In this document: positions 8,148 through 16,253 of the stretch, in pieces
How the letters are laid out: each line of letters starts with the position of its first letter
Numbering within the stretch: position 1 is the stretch's first letter
Source: Mesorhizobium erdmanii USDA 3471
GTDB taxonomy: Bacteria; Pseudomonadota; Alphaproteobacteria; Rhizobiales; Rhizobiaceae
Direction: 5' to 3'
Length of the DNA stretch: 64,000 bases
Assembly (NCBI RefSeq): GCF_000472705.1
Contig: NZ_AXAE01000022.1
Coordinates: 89,182 to 153,181, forward strand
Position numbers and translations under genes: made by a program
The notes under the pieces: generated by a model
What the model was told of the DNA's origin: nothing
Databases searched by the model: none
What the model saw: the letters and a program-made list of their open reading frames with translations, nothing else

Positions 8148-8918
8148 TCAAGAGATTGCCGCTATTTGCTCCTGGCCAAGCTTTCCGCAAGCCAGCCAGA
8201 TGGCGAGCGCCGCCACGCCACCGACAATGCCATCCAAGGCATAGTGCCATCCACGATGCCTGCGGATCGGAGCATTGGGCGCGAAGAACATCATCAGAAT
8301 TCGCCCGGCTACTTGCGCGGGTCCGATGACCGCCAGGACGGTGACGACGCCAGCAGTAACCAGTCCTCGTTCTGGCAGCAGCGGATAGAGGCGGAAGGTT
8401 AACGCGGCGAAGGCTGCCTCGTAACCGACGAGCGCCACCACCAGCGCGCAGAACACCGGGCGGCGCATCGCCCACACCACGGCCTTGCGGCCCGCTAGCG
8501 GCGGGGCCTCGTGCCGCTGGCGCGCCGGAACCGGATAGTCCTTGGCTGGGTCGATAGCGAGGAAGTAGAGACCGCCGCAGATCACGATGTTTATCGCGCC
8601 GAGAACCACAAGCGCGTCACGCCATCCGAACATGCTGATGAGGAGTTGGATGAGCGGGATGAAGACGGTGCTCGCGAAGCCGCCCCACAACGTCAGGGCC
8701 GTGATGCCACGGCGGGCGTTACCAGATCCGACACGCCGCGCGATTACGGCAAACGCTGATTCGTAGAAGTTAGCGGCCTGCAGGCATCCGATCGTTGCGA
8801 CGATGGCATAGAAGACGAAGACGTTCGACACCTGCGACCAGACGAAGAGCATGAGCCCCGCGCCCACCGCCGCACCGCTCATCACGATGCGGCCATGGCC
8901 ACGGTCGACCAGGTTCAA
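8148..8918 (-). pseudogene. MFS transporter remnant, truncated at both ends
   Basis: The frame encodes about 256 residues of a major facilitator permease, including the intracellular-loop text NLVDRGHGRIVMSGAA and about seven membrane helices. A complete MFS protein has 12 helices and about 400 residues. Here the first two helices and the last helices are missing. The only initiation codon is a TTG without a ribosome site at 8918, exactly where homology begins. The breakpoint coincides with an inverted repeat (8907-8947). It is best read as a pseudogene. Confidence 0.7.
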
Positions 8919-8947
8919 GTGAATCTCGTATCTGTTTGAACCTGGTC
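8907..8947. repeat. 12-bp inverted repeat at the MFS breakpoint
   Basis: GACCAGGTTCAA (8907-8918) and TTGAACCTGGTC (8936-8947) are perfect inverted copies with a 17-bp spacer. The left arm encodes the beginning of the surviving MFS reading frame. This may mark an inversion or deletion joint, or a small-element footprint. Confidence 0.75.
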
Positions 8948-9194
8948 AGCCGGCTGATGAACAAAGGAGCTATTGAACCCTCAAAGCCAAAGCCGAGGGC
9001 GCCTTCCGGATCGGCCCCGACCGGCTCCGCAAACTGGACCAACTGACGACCGCAACCTACCGTCATCAGAACGCTGTTCATCGCCCTCGCCCATCTGTTG
9101 CTCAAGACACGAATTGTCGCAAAACTCCGAGCTGAACTAACCACCCTGCCCCAAGCGGTTGTCGCACCGGGCGCAACGATCAAGGCATCCATAA
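8919..9194. other. Non-coding stretch before the ureohydrolase
   Basis: About 280 bases with no supported gene. A minus-strand frame (8770-9192) is mostly an out-of-frame shadow of the MFS remnant. The promoter of the ureohydrolase gene at 9195 should lie here, but no clear -35/-10 pair could be picked out. Confidence 0.4.
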
Positions 9195-10109
9195 ATGACC
9201 GCCTCGCCTCCCTTTCTCGGCCTCCCCGATCGCCTCGCCGACGGCCGCACGCCCCGTGCCGTGATCTTCGGAGCCGGCCACGGCAGCACCTATCCCGGCA
9301 AGGACAGCAGCGGCCATGCCTTGGCGGCCGACGCCATCCGGGCAGCCAGCCAGGGTGATGCCCCGCTTCTCGAGCACTGGGATTTCGATCTCTGCGGCCC
9401 GTTGTTCGACGGCACGCCGGTCTGTTGCGTCGACGCCGGCGACATCTCGACTCCCCTGCACGACAATGCCGGCAACCGGGCCCGGATCGAGGCGAAGACG
9501 CGCGGGGTGCTGTCCTTGCCGGCGGTGCCGATCCTGCTTGGCGGTGACGATTCCGTCGTCATCCCTTTCCTTGCCGGCTTCGCCGATCACGGGCCGGTCT
9601 GGATCCTGCAGGTCGATGCCCATATCGACTGGCGCGACGAGGTGCATGGCGAACGCTACGGTTATTCGAGCCCGATGCGTCGGGCGAGCGAGATGCCGCA
9701 TGTCGCCGGCATGGTGCAGGTCGGGCTGCGCAGCGTCGGCAGCGCGCGCCGCGCTGAAATCGAAGCGGCGCGGCACTATGGCAGCCGTTTCGTGACAGCG
9801 CGTGAGGTCCATGCTCAGGGCGTGGGAGCCGCCCTTCAGCATATTCCGGAAGGCGCGCGGGTCGTCGTCACCTTCGACTGCGACAGTCTCGACCCAGGAA
9901 TCATGCCGGGCGTGGCGGCGCGTACGCCCGGCGGCCTCTCCTACACGCAGGCGATCGATCTGATCGCGGGGCTCGGCAAGCACGCCAAAATCGCCGGGTT
10001 CGACCTTGTGGAGCTCTATCCGCCCGCCGACATCGACGGCCTGTCGGCGCTGACCGCCGCGCGCCTTCTCGTCAATGTGATCGGCACAATCGTCCGGCAG
10101 AGCGGCTGA
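9195..10109 (+). CDS. Ureohydrolase (agmatinase/arginase family) with altered metal motif
   Basis: A 304-residue cytoplasmic hydrolase of the arginase/agmatinase superfamily, which releases urea from guanidino compounds. The manganese motifs DAHIDWRDE (from Asp141) and DCDSLDP are intact, but the first motif is GGDDS (residues 116-120) instead of GGDHS, so a normally metal-binding His is Asp119. Start is ATG 9195. The protein could be a guanidinobutyrase, agmatinase or other guanidine hydrolase; specificity cannot be assigned. It stands alone, converging on an aldose epimerase across a perfect palindrome. It lies 1.6 kb from the biuret operon, on the far side of decayed DNA. Confidence 0.82.
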   Translation: MTASPPFLGLPDRLADGRTPRAVIFGAGHGSTYPGKDSSGHALAADAIRAASQGDAPLLEHWDFDLCGPLFDGTPVCCVDAGDISTPLHDNAGNRARIEAKTRGVLSLPAVPILLGGDDSVVIPFLAGFADHGPVWILQVDAHIDWRDEVHGERYGYSSPMRRASEMPHVAGMVQVGLRSVGSARRAEIEAARHYGSRFVTAREVHAQGVGAALQHIPEGARVVVTFDCDSLDPGIMPGVAARTPGGLSYTQAIDLIAGLGKHAKIAGFDLVELYPPADIDGLSALTAARLLVNVIGTIVRQSG

Positions 10110-10134
10110 ATGCTGGTTCGAGCGTCCTTGTCCG

Positions 10135-10156
10135 AGCCGGCGCGATCGCGCCGGCT
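10135..10156. terminator. 22-bp perfect palindrome between convergent genes
   Basis: AGCCGGCGCGA (10135-10145) is followed immediately by its reverse complement TCGCGCCGGCT (10146-10156). It sits in the 45-bp gap between the ureohydrolase stop and the epimerase stop, overlapping the epimerase stop codon by two bases. Its position suggests a bidirectional transcription end. Confidence 0.55.
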
Positions 10157-11030
10157 AGCGGCCCACATTAATCCAGTAGCTCAGCGAACGCGTCGCGCCT
10201 GGCTCGATCAGCATCACGCCGGGCTTGTCGCTGAATTCGCCGTCGAAGTCGACGGGGCTTGCGATGCCATGCCAGGGCTCGATGCAGAGGAACGGCGCGC
10301 CGCCAGGCTTGGACCAGATGCCGAGTTCTTCTGCCCCCTGCCATGACATCTCGATCGCCGGACCATGGTCCGCGGCGTAGCGCACGCTGGTGCTCGCGGG
10401 CCGATCCAGGATGACGGCGTCGTCGTCGAACAGGCTTTCGGCCAGTGCCAGCGTCCTGCCTTCGATTGGCGTCGGCCGGGATGCTGGCAACAGCAGCCCA
10501 TCCTTGAGGCGGCGAATTGGCTGCGGCTCAGCCACGGCAAAATCAAGCCGATAGGCTTCCTTGGAAAGCTCGGGCAATAGCGGCCAGTTGAAGGCCGGAT
10601 GCGCGCCAACCGAAGCCGGCAATGGCTCGTCGCCGGTGTTGGTGACCTCCAAGGCCACAGCAAGCTGCTGGCGGCCCAGCGTATAGGTCGCGGCAAGGCG
10701 AAACGCGAAGGGATAGTGCGCGCGCGTATCGGCGTCGTCGGTGAGCACCAGCGTGCAGGACCGAGGCCCCCTCTGCGCCCACACAAACGGCTTGTCGCGG
10801 GCGAAGCCGTGCTGCGTCATCGGGTAGGTCCGGCCGCGATGGCGCAGTTGGTCGCCCTTCAGCCGGCCGACAATCGGGAACAGCACCGGCGAATGGCGCC
10901 GCCACTCCGGCCCGGCCTGCCACAGGAACTCAAATCCTTGCGCATCCTGCAGCGAAACCAGTTCGGCGCCCTGCCCGACTATGACAGCCGAGATGCCGTC
11001 GCCGTGAAGCGTATGGCTGTCCTGTTCCAT
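10155..11030 (-). CDS. Aldose 1-epimerase family protein (LacX-like)
   Basis: A 291-residue protein of the galactose-mutarotase fold. Visible landmarks are FPIVGRLKGD, the conserved MTQHGFARD (His about 76), VGAHPAFNWPL, and near the end FLCIEPWHG, which carries the catalytic-type Glu. The family interconverts alpha and beta anomers of sugars or sugar phosphates in the cytoplasm. The ATG at 11030 has GAGGACAC just upstream. It is a monocistronic gene followed leftwards by a palindrome shared with the ureohydrolase. The natural sugar is unknown. Confidence 0.85.
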   Translation of the reverse strand: MEQDSHTLHGDGISAVIVGQGAELVSLQDAQGFEFLWQAGPEWRRHSPVLFPIVGRLKGDQLRHRGRTYPMTQHGFARDKPFVWAQRGPRSCTLVLTDDADTRAHYPFAFRLAATYTLGRQQLAVALEVTNTGDEPLPASVGAHPAFNWPLLPELSKEAYRLDFAVAEPQPIRRLKDGLLLPASRPTPIEGRTLALAESLFDDDAVILDRPASTSVRYAADHGPAIEMSWQGAEELGIWSKPGGAPFLCIEPWHGIASPVDFDGEFSDKPGVMLIEPGATRSLSYWINVGR

Positions 11031-11120
11031 GTGTCCTCGTGGTTTTGAAGGCTGTCGCGAGGCAGACTAGCAAAGGCTCTTGAGGACTCAAGCCGCACTT
11101 GGTCCTGCCGGAACGGATTG

Positions 11121-11146
11121 TGGCCGGAGGATCTCTCCTCCGGCCA
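11121..11146. terminator. 11-bp stem hairpin between epimerase and Bax-inhibitor genes
   Basis: TGGCCGGAGGA (11121-11131) pairs with TCCTCCGGCCA (11136-11146) around TCTC. A weaker AAGGGCG/CGCCCTT stem follows at about 11159-11178, next to the Bax-inhibitor stop. They lie downstream of that minus-strand gene and probably end or stabilise its transcript. No T-run was seen. Confidence 0.5.
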
Positions 11147-11197
11147 CCTCTCCGCATCAAGGGCGAGAACCCCGCCCTTGCCCACGGCGGACAGTCG

Positions 11198-11914
11198 TTA
11201 CTCGCGCTCGCCGGTGAAATTCAGCAGCAGCTGGAAGATGTTGATGAAGTTCAGATAGAGCGAAAAGGCGCCGAAAACGGCCAGCTTCTGACGCGATTCA
11301 GCGTCGAAATTCTCGGCATACTGTTCCTTGATCGTCTGCGTATCCCAGGCGGTCAGGCCGATGAAGACGGCGATGCCGATCACCGAAATGGCGAACTGCA
11401 GCGCGGTCGAGCCAAGGAAGATGTTGACGATGCTGGCGATCACAACGCCGATCAAGCCCATGATCAGGAACGACGAGAACTGCGTCAGGTCGCGCCTGGT
11501 CGTGTAGCCATAGAGGCTGGTAGCGCCGAACATGGTGGCGGCGATGAAGAAGGTACGCGCGATGCTGGTTCCAGTGAAAACCAGGAACACGGAAGCGAGC
11601 GACAGGCCCATCACAGCGCAGAAGGCCCAGAACATCATCTGCGCGCTGGCCGCCGACATGGTCTGCATCTTGAACGAAAACAGCAGGACGAAGGCGAGCG
11701 GCGCCAGCATCACCACATACTTCAGCGGGCTGGAGAAGATCGGGACATAGAGCGCCGGCGTCGACGACACCATGAAGGCGACCAGGCCGGTGACCACGAG
11801 GCCAAGGCCCATATAGTTGTAGACGCGCAGCATGTGCTGGCGCAGGCCCTCGTCGAAGACGGCTCCGGCCTGAGCGCCGGTGCCGACGCGATATCCCAGA
11901 TTGGGCGTGTTCAT
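11198..11914 (-). CDS. Bax inhibitor-1/YccA family membrane protein
   Basis: A 238-residue polytopic inner-membrane protein with seven predicted helices and a soluble N-terminus (MNTPNLGYRVGTGAQ). The family includes E. coli YbhL/YccA and the calcium-leak protein BsYetJ. Members modulate membrane stress and FtsH proteolysis. The ATG has an excellent AGGAGA site seven bases upstream. It lies directly downstream of the ECF sigma/anti-sigma pair on the same strand with a 23-bp gap, so it may be co-transcribed with them; that link is inference. Confidence 0.9.
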   Translation of the reverse strand: MNTPNLGYRVGTGAQAGAVFDEGLRQHMLRVYNYMGLGLVVTGLVAFMVSSTPALYVPIFSSPLKYVVMLAPLAFVLLFSFKMQTMSAASAQMMFWAFCAVMGLSLASVFLVFTGTSIARTFFIAATMFGATSLYGYTTRRDLTQFSSFLIMGLIGVVIASIVNIFLGSTALQFAISVIGIAVFIGLTAWDTQTIKEQYAENFDAESRQKLAVFGAFSLYLNFINIFQLLLNFTGERE

Positions 11915-11937
11915 TCTCAGTCTCCTTTGTGGATCGG

Positions 11938-12711
11938 TCAGTAGAGCGTTCTGGCGAGCGTCTCGGCGGCGCGGTCGAGGTCATGAACCCCGCTTTTCGC
12001 GACCACCGCGTAGGCGACTTCGCCGATCTGGAAATAGGCCGAGGAAATATCGCCCGAGGGCGCGACGGTCGGCTTGACCACGTCGAAGGTTCCCGGCCGG
12101 ATCGCAAACAGCGACACCAGGCCCATGTCCCCGGTGTCGACCGCCATCTCGACGCTCGGGCCGAAGCGCGACGGATAGATCTGGACGTCGCGTACCTTCC
12201 AGTCCTTCGGCAGCGACGGCATGACGATGGCGGTGGCGGCCCGGATCTCGCCGGCATTGTAATTGGGCGCCACCGGCTGCGAAGGCATGGTTTCGCGCAC
12301 CAGCGTGGTTCTGTGCGCGCGCACCGCCTCATCGACATAGGCAGGCGGCTGCGGCGAAGCGACGACCTTGGTCACCGACATCGGACCGATGATGCCGTTC
12401 GCCAGCCAGCCGGCGGCAACGAAAGCGGCAACCGCGGCAGCGCGCTGCAAGGCGCCGAAGATGCGACCACGGACAAGCCCCCTCTCCAGCCGGCGTGCCG
12501 CGTCAGCGGTCGCCGGTCGCGCCATGCCTTTCGAGCCGGCAAGCGCCACGCGCAGTTCGTCACGGGTCCGCAGATCCGACATCACGCGTGCGGCGGCCCC
12601 CGGACGTGTCGACAGGAATGCCTCGACCTCGATGCGGCGGGTGACATCGAGCTGCTCGTCGACATAAGCGTCGAGATCGGCGTCGGTGACCGGGTCGACA
12701 AGAGCGTTCAT
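11938..12711 (-). CDS. Anti-sigma factor, membrane-anchored
   Basis: A 257-residue protein starting with an anti-sigma-like helical N-terminus (DADLDAYVDEQLDVTRRIEV). One membrane segment follows near residues 105-122 (AAAVAAFVAAGWLANGIIG), then a periplasmic domain of about 130 residues. No HxxxCxxC zinc motif is present, so it is not a zinc-type (ZAS) anti-sigma. Its ATG overlaps the sigma-factor stop by four bases (ATGA), the usual arrangement for an ECF sigma and its inhibitor. The periplasmic part presumably senses an envelope signal. Confidence 0.82.
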   Translation of the reverse strand: MNALVDPVTDADLDAYVDEQLDVTRRIEVEAFLSTRPGAAARVMSDLRTRDELRVALAGSKGMARPATADAARRLERGLVRGRIFGALQRAAAVAAFVAAGWLANGIIGPMSVTKVVASPQPPAYVDEAVRAHRTTLVRETMPSQPVAPNYNAGEIRAATAIVMPSLPKDWKVRDVQIYPSRFGPSVEMAVDTGDMGLVSLFAIRPGTFDVVKPTVAPSGDISSAYFQIGEVAYAVVAKSGVHDLDRAAETLARTLY

Positions 12712-13259
12712 TGCTCACCTCCGACAATCCTGAGATGGTTCTTGCCGCGCCCCGGAGCGGCGTCCTCCATCTGGCGCAAGGCGGCACGCGCCCTGCCGAT
12801 GCGCGACATCAACGTGCCCAGCGGCACTCCGGTCGCATTGGCCGCCTGCTGGTAGGAAAGCCCTTCTATGGCGACCAGATGCAGCGCCGAACGCTGCTCT
12901 TCGGGAAGGTTGAAGAAGGCATCCCGCACCTGCGCCAGGCGCACCGAATGCTCCTGCGGTGCCGGCGTGGCGGTGTCGATGAGGTATCCGGCCTGCTCGA
13001 TCCGTGCCGCTTCCGAGCGGCGCGAACGCATGCGGTCGACGAACGCGTTATGGACGATCGACAGCAACCAGCCCCGCAGGTTTCCGCCGGAGCGGAAGGT
13101 GCCGCGACGCTCATAGGCGCGTACCAGAGCGTCATGCACGAGATCCTCGGCATCCGCGCTGTCGCGCGTCAACGACTGCGCGTAGCGCCGCAACGATCCG
13201 AGCTGTCCAATGATGTCAAAGCGTGGCATCGACCGTTTCATGCCCTGTTTACGGAGCAT
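12708..13259 (-). CDS. ECF-type RNA polymerase sigma factor
   Basis: A sigma-70 family protein of up to 183 residues. Region 2 contains DAEDLVHDALVRAYERRG and the -10 recognition helix NLRGWLLSIVHNAFVDRMR. Region 4 contains LPEEQRSALHLVAIEGLSYQ and a helix-turn-helix to RARAAL. Regions 1 and 3 are missing, as in ECF sigmas. The start is uncertain: ATGs at 13259, 13241 and 13229 all lack a strong ribosome site. A palindrome GGGATTAAAATCCC abuts the first ATG and may be regulatory. It is stop-start coupled to the anti-sigma gene. Confidence 0.88.
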   Translation of the reverse strand: MLRKQGMKRSMPRFDIIGQLGSLRRYAQSLTRDSADAEDLVHDALVRAYERRGTFRSGGNLRGWLLSIVHNAFVDRMRSRRSEAARIEQAGYLIDTATPAPQEHSVRLAQVRDAFFNLPEEQRSALHLVAIEGLSYQQAANATGVPLGTLMSRIGRARAALRQMEDAAPGRGKNHLRIVGGEQ

Positions 13260-13342
13260 GTGGGGATTTTAATCCCGAGCCGTCCGGTTTTTCTTGTGTC
13301 GGATCAGCCGCCTCGTTCGCCGCGCCTCGCCCAGCCTGGCTT

Positions 13343-13936
13343 TCAGGGGCGAAGTGGTTTTGCCGATTTGGGAAAAGTTACGCCGCAGGCGCGCAAGACC
13401 CATCTGCGGCCGTCGCTGCGAAAATCCGTGACGCTCAGTGGCTCGATATCGATCTTCCGGCTTGCGGCAAGCGGCGCACCCAAAACATGCAGGATCGCGG
13501 TTCGAATCACGCTGGCATGGGTCAGCGCGATTGTGTGGCCCCGCTCGGCCACCAAGCGGTCCATGAAGTCGGACGAACGATGAGCGACGTCGGCCAGCGA
13601 CTCGCCGCCATGCGGTGCTGCGTGGGGGTCCGTGAGCCATGCAGCGATGCCCTCAGGCTGTTGCGCCTGGACGTCGTCAAATCCCTTCCCGGCCCAGCTT
13701 CCATGGTCCTGGTCCGCCAGAAGCGGGTCCACCGATCCATCCAACGCCAGTGCGTCCGCGGTCTGGCGGGCGCGAAGCGCCGGCCCTGTCCAGACACGGT
13801 CGGCACGGCGCAGCATGCCGCGCATCGCCTTCGCCAGCGTCAGCGACCGCGGTTCCAACGGCTCGTCGAGCGGAAACGACCCCCGCCGGGTCGCGGCCGT
13901 GGCGCCGTTGCAGATCATCGTCAGCCTTACGAGCAT
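13343..13936 (-). CDS. Histidine-phosphatase-superfamily protein lacking the nucleophile His
   Basis: A 197-residue protein with the phosphoglycerate-mutase-like fold. It retains the HGGES loop, the later LTHASVIR with the second catalytic His, and an Arg after ATAATR. The signature normally reading RHG or CHG is ICNGAT here, so the phospho-accepting His is Asn10. The protein should therefore be unable to form a phosphohistidine. It may be a binding or scaffold homologue or a recently inactivated enzyme. Start ATG 13936 was chosen because the fold begins at once; a longer frame to 14143 has no conserved content. It is divergent from the aminotransferase gene. Confidence 0.75.
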   Translation of the reverse strand: MLVRLTMICNGATAATRRGSFPLDEPLEPRSLTLAKAMRGMLRRADRVWTGPALRARQTADALALDGSVDPLLADQDHGSWAGKGFDDVQAQQPEGIAAWLTDPHAAPHGGESLADVAHRSSDFMDRLVAERGHTIALTHASVIRTAILHVLGAPLAASRKIDIEPLSVTDFRSDGRRWVLRACGVTFPKSAKPLRP

Positions 13937-14105
13937 CAGGCAGCAATCCCTTGAACCGCTTTCGAAGCGACGCATACGCTGCGTAGCGGCTATCGTTTCG
14001 ATCGAAAGGCCGTGCCCTGGGCGCCGCCTTATGTTTTGCGCAACTAAAAGCGCTGGTGCATCACCTTCGATTTGCGTATCACTCCGCCGCGCAAACGGAA
14101 CCAGA

Positions 14106-15293
14106 ATGATGTTCGAAGACCTGCAGCCAGCCCCCGCCGACAAGATCCTGGCCCTGATCGGCCTCTACCGCGCCGATCCGCGCACCAACAAAGTCGATCT
14201 CGGCGTCGGCGTCTACAAGGATCGCGACGGCAAGACGCCGGTTATGCGTGCGGTGCGCGAGGCTGAAAAGCGGCTGCTGAACAGCCAGGACACCAAAACC
14301 TATCTCGGCCTTGCCGGTGATTCCGGCTTCAACGCGGTGATGGCCAAGCTCGCCTTCGGTCCGGGCGCGGACATGACGCGTATCCGGGCGGCGCAGGCGC
14401 CTGGCGGCTCCGGGGCGCTGCGCCTGGTGGCGGAATTGCTGAAGCGGACGCGTGCGGACGCCACTGTCTGGCTGTCGGACCCGACCTGGCCTAACCATAT
14501 GCCGGTGATGCGTGCCGCCGGCCTGCAGATCCGCGAATACCCTTATTTCGATGCGGCTTCGGGATTTGTGCGTTTCGACGACATGCTGGCGGCGTTGCTG
14601 ACGGCAGAGCGCGGCGACGTGGTGCTGCTGCATGGCTGTTGCCACAATCCGACCGGCGCCAATCTGGATGCGGCCCAGTGGCAGGCCGTGACCGATCTGG
14701 TCGTCGAACGCGGACTGCTGCCCTTCGTCGACATCGCCTATCAGGGCTTTGGCGATGGCCTCGAGGCCGACGCGCTCGGCCTGCGCCTGCTGGCTGCGAA
14801 AGTGCCCGAAATGGTTGTCGCGTCGAGCTGCTCGAAGAATTTTGCCGTCTACCGCGACCGTGTCGGCGCGGCGATGGTTCTGGCCAGGGACAGCGCGCAG
14901 GCCGATGTGGCTATGAGCCAGATTCTGTCGGCCGCACGCGCCATGTATTCGATGCCGCCGGACCATGGTGCAGCCGCGGTGCGCATCGTGCTCGAAGACG
15001 CCAGCCTCCGCGCCGACTGGGAAGCCGAGTTGGAAGAGATGCGCCTGCGCATGCTTCGGCTGCGCGTCCAGTTCGCCGAGGCGCTGCGCCGGCAGTCCAA
15101 CTCCGACCGCTTCGACTTCGTCGCCAGCCATCGCGGCATGTTCTCGCGGCTTGGCCTGACGGAAGCGCAGGTCGAGCGGCTGCGTGCCGAACATGGCGTC
15201 TACATGGTCGGCGACAGCCGCATCAACGTCGCCGGACTGCCCGAGGATGGGATGGACGAACTCGCCAAGGCGATCGTCTCCGTGCTCGACTGA
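14106..15293 (+). CDS. Aromatic amino acid/aspartate aminotransferase (class I)
   Basis: A 395-residue PLP enzyme of the AspC/TyrB subgroup that moves amino groups between aromatic or acidic amino acids and 2-oxo acids. Evidence includes the N-terminal FEDLQPAPADKILALI, the HGCCHNPTGA loop, and the PLP lysine in SCSKNFAVYRDRVG. The C-terminal Arg needed for carboxylate binding also appears to be present. Two adjacent ATGs (14106, 14109) are possible starts. Length is normal for the family. It is a stand-alone gene; aspartate versus aromatic preference cannot be decided. Confidence 0.88.
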   Translation: MMFEDLQPAPADKILALIGLYRADPRTNKVDLGVGVYKDRDGKTPVMRAVREAEKRLLNSQDTKTYLGLAGDSGFNAVMAKLAFGPGADMTRIRAAQAPGGSGALRLVAELLKRTRADATVWLSDPTWPNHMPVMRAAGLQIREYPYFDAASGFVRFDDMLAALLTAERGDVVLLHGCCHNPTGANLDAAQWQAVTDLVVERGLLPFVDIAYQGFGDGLEADALGLRLLAAKVPEMVVASSCSKNFAVYRDRVGAAMVLARDSAQADVAMSQILSAARAMYSMPPDHGAAAVRIVLEDASLRADWEAELEEMRLRMLRLRVQFAEALRRQSNSDRFDFVASHRGMFSRLGLTEAQVERLRAEHGVYMVGDSRINVAGLPEDGMDELAKAIVSVLD

Positions 15294-15373
15294 AGCGGCT
15301 CGCCTGTGGACAAGCCCTCCTGGCCGGCTGACAGCGTTGGCCGCGCGCCGGGCGGCGCGATAGCATACGCTCT

Positions 15374-16198
15374 ATGACGCCATCCAAGGACATTTCGCGC
15401 CTGATCGAGATCATGGCGGCGCTGCGCGCGCCGAAGACCGGTTGCCCGTGGGACATCGAGCAGGATTTCTCGACCATCGCGCCCTATACGATCGAGGAAG
15501 CCTATGAGGTGGCGGATGCCATCGCGCGCGGCGACCTCGACGATCTGCGTGACGAGCTCGGCGATCTCCTGCTGCAAGTCGTCTATCATGCGCAGATGGC
15601 TGAGGAAGCCGGTGAGTTTGCCTTCCCGGATGTGGTCCAGGCGATCACGACGAAGATGATCCGTCGCCACCCGCATGTCTTCGGCGACGAGAAAGCCCGC
15701 AGCGCCGGCATGGCCAAGGGCATGTGGGAAAAGATCAAGGCGCAGGAAAAGGCGGAGAAGCGGCGAGCCCGGCTCGCGCGCGGCCTCGACCCGGAAGACA
15801 ATGGCAAAGGGTATCTGGACAGCGTTCCCGTCGCCCTGCCCGCACTCACGCGAGCACTCAAATTGCAGGAGAAGGCCGCCCGTGTCGGCTTCGACTGGAG
15901 CGAGGCAGCCCCCATCCTCGACAAGATCGAGGAAGAGATCGGCGAGTTGCGCGAGGCATTGGCCAAGGGCGACACGGCCTCGATCAAGGACGAGTTCGGC
16001 GACATGCTGTTCGCCGTCGTCAATCTCGGGCGACATCTCAAGCTCGATTCGGAAGCGGCGCTGAGCGGCACCAACGAGAAATTCAGGTCGCGCTTCCACT
16101 ATGTCGAACAGGCTTTGGAAAAGTCCGGCAACACGCTGGAGAAAGCCACCTTGGCCGAGATGGAAGCGCTCTGGCAGGAAGCAAAAACTGCAAATTAA
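15374..16198 (+). CDS. mazG: Nucleoside triphosphate pyrophosphohydrolase MazG
   Basis: A 274-residue house-cleaning enzyme that converts NTPs to NMPs and pyrophosphate. It has two tandem MazG domains. The first has the EEAYEVADAI and DELGDLLLQVVYHAQMAEE metal-binding helices (ExxE and ExxD). The second has KIEEEIGELREAL and KDEFGDMLFAVVNLGRH. The length agrees with E. coli MazG (263 residues). It converges on hflX, as in related rhizobial genomes. The start ATG has no strong ribosome site but no alternative fits better. Confidence 0.93.
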   Translation: MTPSKDISRLIEIMAALRAPKTGCPWDIEQDFSTIAPYTIEEAYEVADAIARGDLDDLRDELGDLLLQVVYHAQMAEEAGEFAFPDVVQAITTKMIRRHPHVFGDEKARSAGMAKGMWEKIKAQEKAEKRRARLARGLDPEDNGKGYLDSVPVALPALTRALKLQEKAARVGFDWSEAAPILDKIEEEIGELREALAKGDTASIKDEFGDMLFAVVNLGRHLKLDSEAALSGTNEKFRSRFHYVEQALEKSGNTLEKATLAEMEALWQEAKTAN

Positions 16199-16253
16199 GC
16201 TCGGCAAGGTCCGATGGGAAACCGCGATACAGCTTTGCTGGAATTGCCTTGGG

